NCBI GenBank assembly: GCA_003151825.1
Contig: PLYO01000027.1
Coordinates: forward strand, 1-46,757
DNA: 46,757 nt
Source: Ignavibacteriota bacterium
Lineage (GTDB): Bacteria > Bacteroidota > Ignavibacteria > Palsa-1295
Direction: 5' to 3'
This document shows, in pieces, positions 33,165 through 40,805 of the stretch. Both the position numbers and the translations under genes were made by a program. The notes beneath the pieces are model-generated. The model worked only from the letters and a program-made list of their open reading frames with translations, did no database searches and was not told the origin of the DNA. Positions within the stretch are counted from its first letter, which is position 1. Every line of letters begins with the position of its first letter.

Positions 33165-34172
33165 TCAATTCGGAGTGCCTATTTCTCGCTCGATCATCTC
33201 CAGCAACCGCACTACTTCAACTCCGATCTTTCCGCCATTAATTGGCTCACGACCGGTTTCGATGCAATCGACGAAATGGCGGCATTCGGCGGCGAGCGGC
33301 TCGTGGCGCGGCAGCGTGGGAATGAATATATCGCCGGGACGGTACGTTAGCTCCGCCGCTTGCGATTCGTCTGCTCCTACTCGCGTATCGACGCCCTGCG
33401 AATAGATTTTTATTTTCTCCGCCGGCTGCATGTCATCGAATACAACGGTTCCATGCTCGGCGGATATTTGCATGAGCCGCACTTTGTTCGAGGTCACCCA
33501 GCTTACGTGTACATGCGCCGTTACGCCGCACTCGAACTCGATGAAGATATGGGTGAGATCGGCAAGTTCGTCCTTCACAAAACTCCCCGCCATAACGCGC
33601 ATGGAACGAACCTCTGTCGATAGTCCCGTTTGCCACATAATATAAATGAGAATCGAAAGGTCGTGCGGGGCTAAATCCCATACAACATTCACCTCGGATT
33701 GAGGAGGGCCGAGATTGATGCGCGTCGAGTCGATGTGAAACAAGCGTCCTAACCGGCCGCTTCCGATTCTCGCAGCAAGCCACTCGACTGCCGGTGAAAA
33801 TTGATAGACATGCCCGACCGTCAATACCTTGCCAAGTTTATCTGCTTGAGCTTTTAGCCTGCGTGCATCTTCGTAAGAATGAGCCAGCGGCTTTTCGATC
33901 ATCGCATGCTTGCCGGCTTCGAGGACACGGCGTCCTATTTCGTAATGCGTGGGAACGGACGTAGCCACGACGATGGCATCGATCTCGGGATCGCGCAGGA
34001 GGCTGTCCATATCGTCCGTCACGCGGATATGCGGATAGCGTTTCGAGACGAATTGCAAACGCCCTTGCTTTCGGTCGGCGACGGCGACGATGGCCGCGCC
34101 CTCCGTGTCGTTGAAGGTGCGGACAAGATTCGATCCCCAATAGCCCACGCCAATAATTCCGATTTTTACCAT
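33165..34172 (-). CDS. Gfo/Idh/MocA-family sugar dehydrogenase (WbpB/WlbA-like)
   Basis: This NAD(P)-dependent sugar oxidoreductase has 335 residues. The Rossmann motif is GIIGVGYWGSN (4-14), and the E93KPLAHSYEDA motif places the conserved Lys94. The C-terminal sheet domain contains DLAPHDLSILIYIM with a His typical of the catalytic region. With an aminotransferase (36164-37282) and a hexapeptide acetyltransferase (31127-31630) in the same locus it fits WbpB/WlbA, which oxidises UDP-GlcNAc-uronate at C3. That assignment rests on context and not on a unique motif. Confidence 0.85.
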   Translation of the reverse strand: MVKIGIIGVGYWGSNLVRTFNDTEGAAIVAVADRKQGRLQFVSKRYPHIRVTDDMDSLLRDPEIDAIVVATSVPTHYEIGRRVLEAGKHAMIEKPLAHSYEDARRLKAQADKLGKVLTVGHVYQFSPAVEWLAARIGSGRLGRLFHIDSTRINLGPPQSEVNVVWDLAPHDLSILIYIMWQTGLSTEVRSMRVMAGSFVKDELADLTHIFIEFECGVTAHVHVSWVTSNKVRLMQISAEHGTVVFDDMQPAEKIKIYSQGVDTRVGADESQAAELTYRPGDIFIPTLPRHEPLAAECRHFVDCIETGREPINGGKIGVEVVRLLEMIEREIGTPN

Positions 34173-34180
34173 GTGAAAAG

Positions 34181-34211
34181 GTGCTAAGGTGCTAAGGTGC
34201 TGAAGTGCTGA
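34181..34211. repeat. Left GTGCTAAG array of four-helix-bundle gene 2
   Basis: Four 8-bp units (GTGCTAAG twice, then GTGCTGAA twice, approximately). A 21-bp stretch at 34189-34209 is the perfect inverse of 34671-34691 on the other side of the gene. Confidence 0.75.
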
Positions 34212-34254
34212 ACGATATATCTATTAAAGCACTGAGATCGAGAAGTCCTATCGG

Positions 34255-34635
34255 TTAATCGTTTGTTGCCTCCCAACCACCGATGCTCATTCGCAAACGG
34301 TTGATAAGGCCACTAACATCCAGGCAAAGTTTTTTAATGCGGTCGAATTCTTCCTGGAGTATGTATCCAGCATCGAGCGCTACATACAGGTGCGACCGTA
34401 CTTCTCCGCAGGACCCTTTGGCAATCGAGAGGAACTGATGAAATTCCGCTCGGCGACCTCGATCGAATCCTTCCGCGATGTTTCCCATCACGGAAATAGC
34501 TGCCCCTTGAATTTGACCTACCAAGCGAAAATCGCGCGCAAAGGCGGTGCATTTGCTAATGCGGTAAATTTCCTGCATCAGAGTTCGAGCCTGCTGCCAA
34601 ACGAACAAATCTTCAAATTTCTCGACTTTTGCCAT
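34255..34635 (-). CDS. Four-helix-bundle protein 2 (S23/IVP-like), within inverted arrays
   Basis: This protein of 126 residues has the canonical family signatures: FEDLFVWQQARTLMQEIYRI, FRLVGQIQGAAISVMGNIAE followed by GFDRG, then FLSIAKGSCGEVRSHLYVAL and the LCLDVSGLINRL final helix. It is a close relative of proteins encoded inside 23S rRNA intervening sequences, but here there is no rRNA. It lies within the polysaccharide operon, in the same direction, between 21-bp perfect inverted repeats made of GTGCTAAG units. This suggests insertion as a cassette. Its biochemical role is unknown. Confidence 0.9.
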   Translation of the reverse strand: MAKVEKFEDLFVWQQARTLMQEIYRISKCTAFARDFRLVGQIQGAAISVMGNIAEGFDRGRRAEFHQFLSIAKGSCGEVRSHLYVALDAGYILQEEFDRIKKLCLDVSGLINRLRMSIGGWEATND

Positions 34636-34667
34636 TCGATTCGTCTCGTGATAGTGGAATCTATATA

Positions 34668-34702
34668 CTTAGCACTTCAGCACCTTAGCACTGCAGCACT
34701 TG
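34668..34702. repeat. Right TTAGCACT array of four-helix-bundle gene 2
   Basis: Four units (CTTAGCAC, TTCAGCAC, CTTAGCAC, TGCAGCAC) lie just past the stop of the phosphoglycosyl transferase gene. They are inverted relative to the left array. Confidence 0.75.
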
Positions 34703-34705
34703 ACT

Positions 34706-36163
34706 TCATCCCCCTCCCCTACCCGTCAATACAACACCGATCGTGCGGAGAACAATCGCCCAGTCGAGCCAGGGCGAGATGTTGTGGATGTAATAAAGAT
34801 CGAGAATCACCATATCGTTAAAGCTGACGCTCGAACGTCCGCTCACTTGCCAGAGGCCCGTCATACCAGGACGAACAGCGAATCGTTCCTTATGCCATGT
34901 GGCATATTGCTCGAATTCGTATGGCAGACATGGCCGCGGACCGACCAACGACATGTTGCCGTTTACCACGTTCCAGAGCTGCGGCAGTTCATCGAGCGAG
35001 TGTTTGCGGAGCCACCCACCAATGGGCGTGACGCGCGGATCGTGTTCGAGCTTGCCGGTCGGACGGGTTCCCAAACGAATGTGCTCGCTCACATGATCTC
35101 GATGCGCCTCATCCTTTTTTCCCCAATACATCGTCCGGAACTTATACCACCGGAACGATTTGCCGTTTTGCCCGACCACTTCCGTGTGAAAGAATAGCGG
35201 TCCATTGCTGCCCAGCTTAATGAGCAGAGCGATTACACCCAGAAAGGGTGAAAGGATGACGATGGCCACAGACGCCGCCATGAGATCAATGACTTGCTTC
35301 AAATAATTCGCATAAAATCCATGCAGTCCATGCGAGATCGGCGAAGCTTTGACATTGAGAAACTCGGATGTGTTTTTCGTAACCCGCTCCTGCACGACTT
35401 TGAAGTGGTCGCTCAGAAGATGAATGGGAACTCCGGTCTCACGTGCTTCGGAAATGAGGCGGACGACATCCTCATACGGCAAATCGTTTTCCGCGACCAC
35501 AACCTCGTGGATATTGTTCGCCGGTACAAACTCCTTCAGCAACGGCATGACATTCATCGTCACCACTCCCCCATCGTTCATTGGAAACTCGCCATGCCGA
35601 TCGACAATGGCAACGATTTCGAAGGGCCGCGTCTTACCCGCGATCGACTGCGCGAGAAGTTCCCTTGCTTCCGTGCTCATTCCAACAAGGAGGATCCTCC
35701 GCACCTCTATTCCGGCGATAGCAGGCAGCAGTAATTTTCTGAACAGGACGATCCGAAAGAGCGAAAGCAGAACGAGTGAGATGAAGGTGAATAAAAGGAG
35801 ATTCGCGCGGCTGTGGAGAATCCAGTCCTGACGCACGAAAAAAAGCACCGCGATGAGCAAAAGCGCGTTGATGAGCAGCGCGCGCGAAAGCTGCGCAAAT
35901 TGCATCACGCCCGTGGAATAAATCTTCTGCTTATAAAGAAGGTGCTGCCGAAAAATCAGAATGAGCACCGGGAACGAAGCATATAGAATCGCAACGCGCA
36001 GGATATATTCGCCCATCGAATGCCGCGTGTCATATTCATCGATACCACTGAAATAGTGGAGCATAATAGTTGCAATCGCCGCGAGCGTCACGGCAAGCCA
36101 GTCGAGCATCACCAATGTAATTTTGGGCCATCCATGCCGCCGGATGGACGCGGCAAACAACAT
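34706..36163 (-). CDS. Polyprenyl-phosphate sugar-1-phosphate transferase (WbaP/WcaJ-like)
   Basis: This initiating phosphoglycosyl transferase starts exopolysaccharide or O-antigen repeat synthesis by moving a sugar-1-phosphate onto undecaprenyl phosphate. It has 485 residues. Four to five N-terminal membrane helices (to about residue 145) and a Rossmann-like middle domain (about 170-280) are followed by the bacterial sugar transferase core. That core has FRWYKFRTMYWG, HSLDELPQLWNVVNGNMSLV, GPRPCLPYEF and RPGMTGLWQVSGRS. Its ATG directly follows the aminotransferase stop (TAAATG). Downstream is the four-helix-bundle cassette. Confidence 0.93.
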   Translation of the reverse strand: MLFAASIRRHGWPKITLVMLDWLAVTLAAIATIMLHYFSGIDEYDTRHSMGEYILRVAILYASFPVLILIFRQHLLYKQKIYSTGVMQFAQLSRALLINALLLIAVLFFVRQDWILHSRANLLLFTFISLVLLSLFRIVLFRKLLLPAIAGIEVRRILLVGMSTEARELLAQSIAGKTRPFEIVAIVDRHGEFPMNDGGVVTMNVMPLLKEFVPANNIHEVVVAENDLPYEDVVRLISEARETGVPIHLLSDHFKVVQERVTKNTSEFLNVKASPISHGLHGFYANYLKQVIDLMAASVAIVILSPFLGVIALLIKLGSNGPLFFHTEVVGQNGKSFRWYKFRTMYWGKKDEAHRDHVSEHIRLGTRPTGKLEHDPRVTPIGGWLRKHSLDELPQLWNVVNGNMSLVGPRPCLPYEFEQYATWHKERFAVRPGMTGLWQVSGRSSVSFNDMVILDLYYIHNISPWLDWAIVLRTIGVVLTGRGGG

Positions 36164-37282
36164 TTAGGACTGCCCTCCTTTCTCGGCATAAAATTCCCGT
36201 ATAGATTCCGCGACAAATTGAATCTGCTTGTCCGTCAACTCAGGATACATGGGCAAGGAAAGAATGCGCTTCGCGGCTCGTTCGGCACGTGGAAATGCGC
36301 CTTCTTTGTAGCCAAGATTTTTAAAGCATGGCTGGATGTGAAGTGGAATGGGATAATGCATACCGCTCGATATTTCCCGCTCTTCCAAAAATGTTCGAAG
36401 TTCATCGCGTTTGTTTGCCTGAATGACATAGAGATGATAGACATGCCCCGCGCCTTCGCGTACGTTCGGCAATGACAGTTCGGGAATACCGGCAAGAAGT
36501 TTATCATATTGCGCGGCGTGTTTCCGACGCATTTGGGTCCATGCTTCGAGATGTTTTAATTTCACGCTCAAAATTGCCCCTTGCAGAGCTTCTAAACGAT
36601 AGTTATGGCCGGCAATGACATGCGTGTATTTCTGCTCGGAACCATGATCGCGAATGCGGCGCATTTTTTCCGCAAGCTGCGCATCTTCCGTCAGTACTGC
36701 GCCGGCTTCGCCATACGCACCAAGATTTTTTCCGGGATAAAAGCTGAATCCCGTGGCCTGTCCCCACGCGCCCGCTCGTTTCCCGTTCAGCGATGCAAGA
36801 TGCGCTTGCGCGGCATCCTCGATAAGCAGCAGCCCATGCTTGCGCGCGATGGAACTGATCTCCGGCATCTCGGCAATCTGCCCATAGAGATGCACCGCGA
36901 TAATCGCGCGCGTCCGGCGCGTGATGCGGCGCTCTACGTCTTCGGGTTCGAGTGTGTAATATGCATCGTGATCGACGAAAATGGGAGTCGCGCCACAAAG
37001 GAGCACGGCTTCCGCGGTCGCGATAAACGTATTGACGGGGAGAATGACCTCGTCTCCACTTTTTATACCGAGTGCCCAGAGCGCAAGATGCAGCGCGGAC
37101 GTGCCATTATTAGTTCCAATGCAATGAGAAGCGCCTTGCGCTTTTGCAAACGCTTCCTCGAATGCCGAAACTTCCGGGCCGAGGATGTATTGCGATGAAT
37201 CGAGGACGCGCTGAACTGCCTCCGCAATTTCATCGCGGATGGAATGATATTGAAGTTTGAGATCGAGAAAGGGAACGCGCAT
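36164..37282 (-). CDS. DegT/DnrJ/EryC1-family sugar aminotransferase (WbpE/WlbC-like)
   Basis: This PLP-dependent aminotransferase of nucleotide keto-sugars has 372 residues. The PLP lysine is K185 in FYPGKNLGAYGEAGA, with D156 (LLIEDAAQAH) for the pyridine nitrogen. The opening VPFLDLKLQYHSIRDEI and GTNNGTSALHLALWALG are typical. It is closest in appearance to enzymes that aminate UDP-3-keto-GlcNAc uronate (WbpE/WlbC). Together with the WbpB- and WbpD-like genes it supports a diacetamido-uronic acid pathway. A two-base gap separates it from the upstream Wzy-like gene. Confidence 0.92.
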   Translation of the reverse strand: MRVPFLDLKLQYHSIRDEIAEAVQRVLDSSQYILGPEVSAFEEAFAKAQGASHCIGTNNGTSALHLALWALGIKSGDEVILPVNTFIATAEAVLLCGATPIFVDHDAYYTLEPEDVERRITRRTRAIIAVHLYGQIAEMPEISSIARKHGLLLIEDAAQAHLASLNGKRAGAWGQATGFSFYPGKNLGAYGEAGAVLTEDAQLAEKMRRIRDHGSEQKYTHVIAGHNYRLEALQGAILSVKLKHLEAWTQMRRKHAAQYDKLLAGIPELSLPNVREGAGHVYHLYVIQANKRDELRTFLEEREISSGMHYPIPLHIQPCFKNLGYKEGAFPRAERAAKRILSLPMYPELTDKQIQFVAESIREFYAEKGGQS

Positions 37283-37284
37283 AA

Positions 37285-38604
37285 TTAGGTTGCGGGCATG
37301 AGGCCCATTTGTTCCTTGAGGGTTTTTATTTCTGTTTCGTCCAGCACGAGATGTTCTTTGCCCTCGCGCACGCGCGCCTCGTAACAGAGCCGCGCGCCAA
37401 ATCCCATGAAGACGAACAGATACTGCGTAAAAACATAAAAATAGAAAAATGTATTGTCACTCGTGCAGCTGACGGCAAACATGACGGGCGTCATCACCAG
37501 AATGGCCCTGAGCGGAAAATATTGTTTCACTCCGCGCCCCCAAAGCAAACCACGAACGAACATATCGGCAAGTCCGAGGTAGAACAGGTAGAGCCCAATT
37601 TTCCCTCCATCGAAACGGATGCGCAGGTATTCGTCATGCGGCGCGCCGACGAGCGTCACATGCTGTACCAGCCAAGCCGCGTAGGTTTCGGTTCCGCCCG
37701 CGCCATAGCCCCAAAGCGGACCTTCATCTGCTTTATCCTCGAAATATTTTTGAAAAAACCCTCGGCCGCTGTCGCGCGTGTTGAGCGATTCGTCCGCGTT
37801 GAAAAATTTATGCCGCGTCGGGAGCAGAAAAATAAGGCCAATCAAAATTGCAATGACCACCGTACCGATAAGCGTGAAGCGCAAATTGCGCCGATAAATG
37901 ATTGCGACAAGCGACCCCACGATAAAAACGATCGTAGGCGTTCGGCTGGCGGAAAGCAAGAGCAGAACCACATCGACGAGATACATCGCTCCTAACGTCC
38001 ACTCGAACTTCTCCATCATTCGCATCATCAGGATCGTCGCCATCGTCACGTAGAAATATGCCGTGACCGTCCGATAGCCAATAACGCCCTCGGTCATTGC
38101 GCCGGCACCTTGAATCGCGGACCACCCCGTAAGCGCCGTATAGAGATCGAAGATGGCGACGACGATGTTAATCGCCATCATCCATTGGTAATAACGCCGA
38201 AGATGAAAGTCGTTTTGAATGACATTGAACGCGACTAAATAGAGCGCGGAGGGCAGCGCGATTTCGAGCACGGTGCGAACGCCGGTCGAGATATTATCCG
38301 ACCAAGCGAGCGAGAGAAAATAATATCCGAGAAACACCCACCATAGTTTCGGCGAGTATTTCCAGGCACGGCGGCGTTCGGTGGAACTTAGTTGCGTCCA
38401 GGTAACGATGCAGACGGCCATCGGCAAAACACCGCTGAACAGCTCGACATCCGTAAAGCCCAGATTAATATAGATGCTCTTAAATCCAAATACGATATAA
38501 AAAATCGGCGTTGCAAACGACCAGAGAATCGTATAGGGGCGCTCCGTCTTGGAGATGAGCACCAAGAGCACCAGCAAAATCACAATGCCAATGAGGTCGT
38601 TCAT
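37285..38604 (-). CDS. O-antigen polymerase/ligase-like membrane protein
   Basis: This 439-residue polytopic protein has roughly 10-12 hydrophobic helices and a larger loop around residues 280-335 that carries RDSGRGFFQKYF, GYGAGGTETY and HDEYLRIRFDGG. This is the loop pattern of the Wzy/WaaL O-antigen ligase family, where the GxGxG...HNxxL-like motif sits. Which of the two activities it has cannot be told. The ATG at 38604 overlaps the upstream glycosyltransferase stop by four bases (ATGA); a start at 38658 would run far into that gene. Confidence 0.85.
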   Translation of the reverse strand: MNDLIGIVILLVLLVLISKTERPYTILWSFATPIFYIVFGFKSIYINLGFTDVELFSGVLPMAVCIVTWTQLSSTERRRAWKYSPKLWWVFLGYYFLSLAWSDNISTGVRTVLEIALPSALYLVAFNVIQNDFHLRRYYQWMMAINIVVAIFDLYTALTGWSAIQGAGAMTEGVIGYRTVTAYFYVTMATILMMRMMEKFEWTLGAMYLVDVVLLLLSASRTPTIVFIVGSLVAIIYRRNLRFTLIGTVVIAILIGLIFLLPTRHKFFNADESLNTRDSGRGFFQKYFEDKADEGPLWGYGAGGTETYAAWLVQHVTLVGAPHDEYLRIRFDGGKIGLYLFYLGLADMFVRGLLWGRGVKQYFPLRAILVMTPVMFAVSCTSDNTFFYFYVFTQYLFVFMGFGARLCYEARVREGKEHLVLDETEIKTLKEQMGLMPAT

Positions 38605-39764
38605 GCGCTGGGATTTCCTTTCCAAGCACCGACGGGCTGCCCCTCTCGCAGCATCCATTCGTAAATCTTCATTTGGGCTTCGGCAATTTTTTCGTTCGTA
38701 AAATGCTCCTCTACCCTTTTCCTTCCTAACATTGCCAGGTGATTCCGTTCGTCTTCACTGAGAGAAAGCCGGTCGAGTAAAGCAGCCAACTGCGCGGAAT
38801 TTCCTTCATCGAAAATAAGGCCGGCCTCGCCGATGACATTCGGGATCTCGCCGGACGACGAACCAATGACGGGCACGCCGCAGGCCATCGCTTCTAACAA
38901 AATGTGGCCAAATTGTTCCACCCACGTTGGCGTCGTCCGGCTTGGGAGCACAAGCGCATCCATTTTTGCAAGATGCTCGGGAAGTTCTTCGTTTCTCACG
39001 GCGGGATGATGAATTAGCGCAACAGAGTTTTGCGCTGCAAACTGCTTTGCTTGCTCCAGCGCATCGCCAGCGCCGACGAAATACAGCGAGACATTTTTTT
39101 TATGCTCCATTTGGCTTACTGCCGTAAGCAAATCGAGCACGCCTTTTTCTTCCGCAATGCGGCCCGCATAACCGATGGTAAATCGGCCATCGTTGCGTCG
39201 AGCAAGTTCTAGATTACCATAAGCAGCCGTATCAATTCCTAACTGCGGCAGAATAAAAACCGGGCGCGAGAAGCCATGCTCGCGCAGCACCTCCCGCGCA
39301 GCAGAGTTCCCAGCAATGGCACACGCGGAATGCGCAAAGTTGAATGATTCTGCCCACTTCTTAATACCACGCGGCATGTAAGGCAAATTCCACCAGGTGA
39401 AAAAAAGTGCGCGCGATCGCGGTGAGAATGTTTTCAACGCCCAAAGAATCTGCGCATACGAAAGCGCATACGCGCCCTGCTCCACATGGACGATGTCGGG
39501 TTTCAGTTGCCGTATGAGTGTAAAAATCAAAGGAGCAAAGATGTACGCGCTTTCCTTCCCAACAAACGTTGCTCGAAGAATGTGATGCCGAACATTTGGA
39601 GCGAGCGAAGTGTCGAACGGGTCGGTGCGGTTTGCATACAGCGGCCCTCGCCACGCAGGAGGCGTCACGAGCGTGATCTCCACGCCATCCAGCCGGGCCA
39701 GCGCGAGAACCTTCGTCTGGTTCGCGCGGACGGTATAGGTATGTCCAACGTAAAGAATTTTCAT
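38601..39764 (-). CDS. GT4-family glycosyltransferase
   Basis: This retaining glycosyltransferase with the GT-B fold has 387 residues. The N-terminal lobe begins MKILYVGHTYTVRANQTKV. The C-terminal lobe has FTIGYAGRIAEEKGVLDLL and the donor-binding VLPSRTTPTWVEQFGHILLE followed by AMACGVPVIGSSSGEIP (the E-x7-E region). It probably adds a sugar to the lipid-linked repeat unit. Its start lies four bases after the stop of the CgeB-like gene and overlaps the next gene by four bases. Confidence 0.93.
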   Translation of the reverse strand: MKILYVGHTYTVRANQTKVLALARLDGVEITLVTPPAWRGPLYANRTDPFDTSLAPNVRHHILRATFVGKESAYIFAPLIFTLIRQLKPDIVHVEQGAYALSYAQILWALKTFSPRSRALFFTWWNLPYMPRGIKKWAESFNFAHSACAIAGNSAAREVLREHGFSRPVFILPQLGIDTAAYGNLELARRNDGRFTIGYAGRIAEEKGVLDLLTAVSQMEHKKNVSLYFVGAGDALEQAKQFAAQNSVALIHHPAVRNEELPEHLAKMDALVLPSRTTPTWVEQFGHILLEAMACGVPVIGSSSGEIPNVIGEAGLIFDEGNSAQLAALLDRLSLSEDERNHLAMLGRKRVEEHFTNEKIAEAQMKIYEWMLREGQPVGAWKGNPSA

Positions 39765-39768
39765 TCGC

Positions 39769-40785
39769 TTAAGCAAAACCGAGCAGCGAGATCATCGTTC
39801 GCGCGCGCTTGGCGTAGGTCTCTTCGCGGATGCGCTCGTGTCCGTTCTTGGCGATGGATTCCGCGTGCGCTCGATCGCTGGCAAGCAAACGGACTTTCAT
39901 CGAAAATTCTTCCGGCGTGGCAAAACATTCCATATCGGTTCCTTCGGCAAACCACTCGGATTGTTCTTCCGAGCGCGTCGTGAGCATGGCGCGGGCCGTG
40001 GCGGGAATTTCGAACGTCCGCATGTTATGGCTGCCGGCGTTTTGTTCTCGCAAGATATTGATCGAGCACACGCCCATGCCAAGGACGCGCGTGGCATCCT
40101 CGCCATAGAGGGCGTCCGAACGTATCCAATCCTTCGGCACATGCGCGGAACGGTTCCAACCATTGCCCACGATGCAAATCGTACAACCCAAAAGCGTGGC
40201 AAGAAGTTTATCGCGTTCCGGCGTGTAGGTGCCAACGAAAATGGCGTCATATTCGACGTTCGAAGGACCCGTTTTCAATGGATGGTGCAGAACAGGATCG
40301 TACGCGAAGGGGAGATAAAAAACTTTTTTGGCATTTGCGTTTTGGAATCGCGGCAGGAGTTGCTTGTTCCACGTAAAATGCGCATCATACATTGGAATGC
40401 TTTCGAGCAGACGGCGAGAAGAGTTAGCCGGTTCCCACGGACTATCGGGATTGAAATTCACTAGCGGACTCTCGCGCAAAATGCGTTTGGCGTTGCTCAA
40501 GATTTCGGGCGCAATGCGGCGTCCTTTGATGACGAGGACAAGATCGGGGTTTGTTTCTTCAATTGCCGTGGTTAACCGCTTCCCTACCCGATCCGCGATT
40601 TTCATGCGAAGAAACTTATCTGCAAACATCATCGTCGCAAGCGGATGCGTGCGACCATATTGTTCCCAATCGAAACGCACAACGTTCCAGCCGATGGACT
40701 CGAACGCGCGGGCGTAACTTTCTTCGAGCGAGCCATGCCAGAACGCGCCGCATATCAGAACTTTCCTTTTCCCTTCAACCTTCAT
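39769..40785 (-). CDS. CgeB-like glycosyltransferase
   Basis: This 338-residue GT-B glycosyltransferase of the CgeB/spore-protein group has LICGAFWHGSLEESYARAF at the start and the inter-lobe NFNPDSPWEPAN. DAIFVGTYTPERDKLL opens the second lobe, and INILREQNAGSHNMRTFEIP with AMLTTRSEE is the conserved nucleotide-binding segment. Sugar specificity is not evident. The first residues (MKVEGKRK) and the start codon are encoded by a CCTTCAN-repeat array, which also carries the upstream gene's stop codon. Confidence 0.88.
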   Translation of the reverse strand: MKVEGKRKVLICGAFWHGSLEESYARAFESIGWNVVRFDWEQYGRTHPLATMMFADKFLRMKIADRVGKRLTTAIEETNPDLVLVIKGRRIAPEILSNAKRILRESPLVNFNPDSPWEPANSSRRLLESIPMYDAHFTWNKQLLPRFQNANAKKVFYLPFAYDPVLHHPLKTGPSNVEYDAIFVGTYTPERDKLLATLLGCTICIVGNGWNRSAHVPKDWIRSDALYGEDATRVLGMGVCSINILREQNAGSHNMRTFEIPATARAMLTTRSEEQSEWFAEGTDMECFATPEEFSMKVRLLASDRAHAESIAKNGHERIREETYAKRARTMISLLGFA

Positions 40786-40805
40786 CCTTCAGCCTTCATC
40801 CTTTC
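40772..40805. repeat. CCTTCAN heptamer array across a gene junction
   Basis: Four CCTTCAN units (A, T, G, T) plus a fifth partial lie in register at seven-base spacing. On the coding (minus) strand they read AAGGATGAAGGCTGAAGGAT, giving the TGA stop of the fusion gene, an AAGG Shine-Dalgarno-like core and the ATG start of the next gene. Confidence 0.8.

Noticed and set aside
34255..34635. 23S rRNA intervening sequence
   Set aside because: The protein is of that family, but no rRNA sequence flanks it; the neighbours are polysaccharide genes.
24918..34702. CRISPR array suspected from repeated TTAGCAC-type units
   Set aside because: Units are only 7-9 bp, have no unique spacers of CRISPR length, and no cas gene is present.
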